DNA of 64,000 bases from Artocarpus heterophyllus (lineage: Eukaryota > Streptophyta > Magnoliopsida > Rosales > Moraceae): the NCBI GenBank assembly GCA_025403435.1, contig CM046351.1:593796-657795 (forward strand), read 5' to 3'. Each line of letters starts with the position of its first letter. The stretch's first letter is position 1. Of the stretch, positions 61,001 through 64,000 are shown one piece after another. The notes beneath the pieces are model-generated. The model did not search any database, was not told the origin of the DNA, and saw nothing but the letters and a program-made list of their open reading frames with translations. The translations under genes were made by a program, and so were the position numbers.

Positions 61001-63101
61001 TTCTTCCTAATTTGCAACAGCAACCAAATATGTATGTGACTATTTTTATAACCAGTAGATCAAATAAACTGATTAAGTTCATGAGTCATGCACTTCAAAT
61101 TTTGAAGTGAAAATGATAATTCGCAAAAGATATTCAAGTTATTCTAACATCCCACGATAATATGAATAGCGAAAGATATAAGTTGTTCTACTGTCGGTAC
61201 AAAACGGACAGTCATAACATCCCAGGATACCATAAATATGCCGATGGTGCATAATTTCACTAATCATCTGGCAACTATCTGCCAGACTGCCAATAGTTCA
61301 GCACTATGCTAAAGTGGATATTTGGCAAACACAATAAAGTTTCCAAATCAGTCCAATAGATATTCTTGTTTAAAAGCTATCAACTATCTACACAATAAGC
61401 TGATTTGTCCAATGAAACCAAAAATAAGAAACTGAAACCTTTTAGGCATAAACCTATTGTCTTATAATGCTGCTCAAGCCAAGAAATTCATTTGATCTAA
61501 AGAACATGTGATAGTCATAACTTGTATAATATTTTCAAACACAGTGCTTTCAATTGGAAGCCACAAAAGCAAACCTGTAAACAACTCCAATATTTGGCGT
61601 CAAACATTGTATTTTTTGAACCTGCAATAAACAAAATCATACTTCATATACTCTTCGAGCCATGGACAGAAAGCACTGTTCTAAAATTATACAAACATGA
61701 TATTTCATAATTATTGTTGTGTATGAAACAAACATGATATTTTATAATTATTGTTGTGTATGAAACAAACAATTAAAATTAGCTATAATGCAGAGGACAT
61801 AGGAAAACCAGGTCAGAAATTTAGATCTTACAATTTGTTTGATCACCCCAACACACTAATTTGAGTTTATACTGAAATAAACTAGGTATTAATATCATAC
61901 CTGAAGATTCAATTCTTAGGAATTTGAGTTTATATAGGACAGAATCAAGTTTCGGGTGGTTTTTCAGTGTCGGATTTTAGAGAGAATCCACTAATCCCAA
62001 CTATCCTTAGCTATAAGGACGTAGTTTGAGTTTCTGCCTAGGCATTCTTGATGCAAATTATTTAGGATATTATTTATATGCAATCACGTCCTTCACCCAA
62101 CAGAAGAAGCCAAAGCCTTCTCAAAGGAAACTTACAAAGCACAAAAGAAAAAGAAGAAGATTAGATTCTCCTAAAAAAAGAACATAAAAGAAGGAAAGAT
62201 CAAAAAGCAGAGAACAGAAAAGAAAAACCTAGCAAAGAAGAAACGCAAAAATAAGAATTTATAAAACAATATTCCAACTAAAAAGAACAAAACATAAAAA
62301 AGAAATCCTCAAACACATGATACAACAAAAATACAGTTTAATGGGAAGATATAGCATTGTGTGTATGATCAAGTCCAAAAGTTCCAAACTAACATGCATA
62401 ATAACCAATCAAAATAACCATACAGTATAATGGCAATTTGTTGAGCACATGTTTTGGTACCAATAATTTAGTACTACCGTACCCCAGTTATCTAAACTTC
62501 TACAAATTCATTGTTATAGCCACAATTAATCATAAATCTTCCAAATTATACTAAAACATAGTAATATTCGAAATTAGGTCCTTCCCAGAAAGTGATTAGA
62601 GGCACTTACAGATGTCTCATCAACCAAGATTGAAGGTAGCTTCTTCTCAGTTGCAATAACAACGCCATTAGCAGCTGCAAAATAACCAGCTAAACATCAC
62701 TACAACTTCGTTTCAAAAAATCAAAATTTCGATCTTTCCACCAGACCACAGCTAAAATAGGACCAAATCGAAACAAAATCCCTTTTTTCCACATTTCAAT
62801 TAGGGATCGCCCGTCAAATTTTTCATCACCGATTCAACGAATAACAACGAACCCTAGAAAAACCATTTGAGTGGAAGGAAAATTTTTCACCTTTGATCCC
62901 AAGAGAGGTTTGGCCGGAGCCGACGGCTGTCAACGCGTGCTCGATCTGAACCAGCTTTCCCGAAGGACTGATCAACAAGAACCGGCCATGTCAATGGAAT
63001 AAAATTACGAATAATAAAGCATCTGAGAACGAAAATGCAAGAAGAGAGAGAAAGCCTAACCTGAAAGTAGTGAGAGAAAATGAGTACTGACTGTCTCCCA
63101 T
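58062..63101 (-). CDS. PAB1: 20S proteasome subunit alpha-2 (PAB1), 11 exons
   Basis: Exons on the minus strand: 63101-63061, 62967-62891, 62674-62610, 61621-61575, 60795-60720, 60593-60526, 60317-60248, 59964-59879, 59353-59291, 58676-58611, 58110-58062. They total 708 bp (235 residues), the family length. The start [20 protein letters not shown] and [20 protein letters not shown] are alpha-subunit signatures. Further text: [60 protein letters not shown], and the end [17 protein letters not shown]. Alpha subunits form the outer, non-catalytic rings of the 20S core that gate substrate entry. Ten junctions use one GC-AG intron (exon 10 donor at 58610/58611: AG then GCAGGA) and nine GT-AG introns; the GC donor is needed to restore FRVLTP. 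The 5' UTR has a GA-rich tract (about 63138-63173). Confidence 0.96.
61695..61768. repeat. 37-bp tandem duplication in PAB1 intron 3
   Basis: ACATGATATTTCATAATTAT at 61695 and ACATGATATTTTATAATTAT at 61732; the 37-bp units differ by one base. Confidence 0.92.
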
Positions 63102-63137
63102 GGCGGCCGGAGAGAGGAAGAGAAATCGAAGCTTTCA

Positions 63138-63168
<31 letters not shown>

Positions 63169-63173
63169 GTTGA
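63138..63173. promoter_or_regulatory. GA/CT-rich tract upstream of PAB1
   Basis: GAGAGAGAGAGAGAG-type run (CT-rich on the coding strand) 37-72 bp before the ATG, typical of plant core promoters or 5' UTRs. Function inferred from position. Confidence 0.45.
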
Positions 63174-63330
63174 GGTTTTGGGCGACAGAAGTAAAGAGTA
63201 GAAAAAGGGGGGGTTTTTGCTCCCTTTCTTGTTCAAGAAGAAGGTCTGTTTTTCTCCAAAAAATAAAAAGAGCACGTGCGAGGCACGTGTGTTTGATTAA
63301 ACGACTTTGTTCTGATAAAGAATGATGATC

Positions 63331-63705
63331 AACGTCGTTTAAATCCATGTAACTATCGTTAGCTTTTTTTGGTGTTAAATTTTGCAGGTTTGATGTCGTT
63401 CACATGGGCAAAAAGACGTGTGATTGGTGTTGTATAAGCTTTCCCTCGTTTATTTTTTTAGAAAAAAACGACATTGGTTTATCAATGTAAAGATTGAAAG
63501 TTTGATGTCGTTTAATTTAATAAAACGATATAAAGATGGGTAAGGGTTTCATGTCGTTTTTTTAAATGACATTGTTTGTCACGTTAAAAGTTTGGTGTCG
63601 ATTGAGTCCATAAACGACTAATCGTTCTTGCTCTTAAATTTTGCAATGTGATGTCGTTTAATGGACAAAACGACTTGTGATTCGTTTTTAAAATTTTGTT
63701 GTCGT
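63331..63705. repeat. Degenerate TGTCGTTT / AAACGACA dyad repeats
   Basis: The plus-strand motif TGTCGTTT (or close) occurs near 63334, 63394, 63506, 63552, 63597 and 63652. Its complement AAACGAC occurs near 63467, 63612 and 63668. A longer unit repeats: TTAAATTTTGCA then GATGTCGTT then an ACGACTTGTGATTCG-like end, seen at about 63374-63430 and 63634-63690. Within a unit the two motifs face each other and could fold back. It lies 230-600 bp upstream of PAB1. Confidence 0.65.
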
Positions 63706-63952
63706 ACCAATTTACGAGGAGTGGCCTAGAGTCTTTGTCCCGGTAGGCGCGAATTGTGGTTCGGAGTCCAATGGCTTGGACTTCAATGGCAATGGTGTAG
63801 ACGCTGGTCACGTACCAAAAAAGATGTGCCAGTGGTCGTGGCATGTACAGAGCGTCTTTGAAAGGAATAACCTTGGAAAATGGGAAATCTGGGTGTAGGC
63901 CAAGGTCATGGTAGATGGTCGGGCCATATTTTTTAATGAGTTGATTTTGCAT
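63584..63952 (-). CDS. Unassigned open reading frame near window end
   Basis: 122 codons, starting MQNQLIKKYGPTIYHDLGLH; the frame stays open upstream toward the window edge (text like LQGKNTKEKATKRAIF). The middle has a hydrophobic stretch (HLFWYVTSVYTIAIEVQAIG). Its last ~40 codons run through the dyad repeats, so at least that part is probably not protein. I do not recognise a family. It could be an exon of a gene lying to the right, a transposon fragment, or chance. Confidence 0.2.
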   Translation of the reverse strand: MQNQLIKKYGPTIYHDLGLHPDFPFSKVIPFKDALYMPRPLAHLFWYVTSVYTIAIEVQAIGLRTTIRAYRDKDSRPLLVNWYDNKILKTNHKSFCPLNDITLQNLRARTISRLWTQSTPNF

Positions 63953-64000
63953 GAATATGGCTCGTTTGGTGGCCTTCTCTTTGGTATTTTTGCCTTGTAA

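Noticed and set aside
1..64000. CRISPR arrays, bacterial operons, prophage or plasmid features
   Set aside because: The window is a plant nuclear segment; the only regularly spaced repeats are the 21-22 bp palindrome array, whose spacers are far too short and which lies inside a retrotransposon.
1..64000. tRNA or rRNA genes, organelle DNA insertions
   Set aside because: I saw no cloverleaf-like A/B box sequence, rRNA core or organelle gene text, though a covariance search was not possible here.

Overview
This is a nuclear segment of a flowering-plant genome, most likely a eudicot. The evidence is an AT-rich background, genes with many GT-AG introns, plant-type proteins (TIC40, nCBP, a mitochondrial H-protein, a P-class PPR) and dense LTR retrotransposons. 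I cannot name the species from sequence alone.

Layout. 1-11281 is a nested retrotransposon block. A Copia element (B, minus strand, 468-bp LTR) landed downstream of a SEC13 gene. A second Copia element (A, minus strand, about 2.03-kb LTR) inserted into B. A Gypsy-type LTR then cut A inside its reverse transcriptase; only the last 281 bp of that LTR are in view. 11728-25463 is a gene cluster: SEC13 (-), GEMIN2/SIP1-like (-, 4 exons) and a SCAI homologue (+, 10 exons). GEMIN2 and SCAI are divergent and share a promoter region of about 0.77 kb. 25464-38000 is gene-poor. It holds a frameshifted restorer-like PPR pseudogene, a solo Gypsy-type LTR with a perfect 5-bp target duplication, a solo Copia-A-family LTR with a perfect 5-bp target duplication, and two further truncated copies of that LTR. 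38002-63101 holds TIC40 (-, 14 exons), nCBP (+, 6 exons), the glycine cleavage H-protein gene (-, 3 exons) and the proteasome alpha-2 subunit gene PAB1 (-, 11 exons). Several inverted-repeat (foldback) elements and a small MITE lie among the last three. The final kilobase carries degenerate dyad repeats built on TGTCGTTT/AAACGACA and an unassigned ORF.

The host genes are housekeeping genes with no operon-like link: ER export and nuclear pore (SEC13), snRNP assembly (GEMIN2), chloroplast protein import (TIC40), cap binding (nCBP), photorespiration (GDCSH) and protein turnover (PAB1). I assembled exon models by hand. In every multi-exon gene the exon lengths sum to a multiple of three, and the joined reading frame restores conserved protein text across each junction.

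The most unusual signal is non-coding. Copia A carries a CGGCCTGCCG-type palindrome at a near-exact 21-22 bp spacing, both in its leader and inside its LTRs, including an independent solo LTR. Copia B carries a separate cluster of seven GC-rich perfect or near-perfect hairpins in its leader. I know of no feature class that covers these arrays. They may be RNA packaging or dimerisation signals, or host-factor binding arrays; that is inference.
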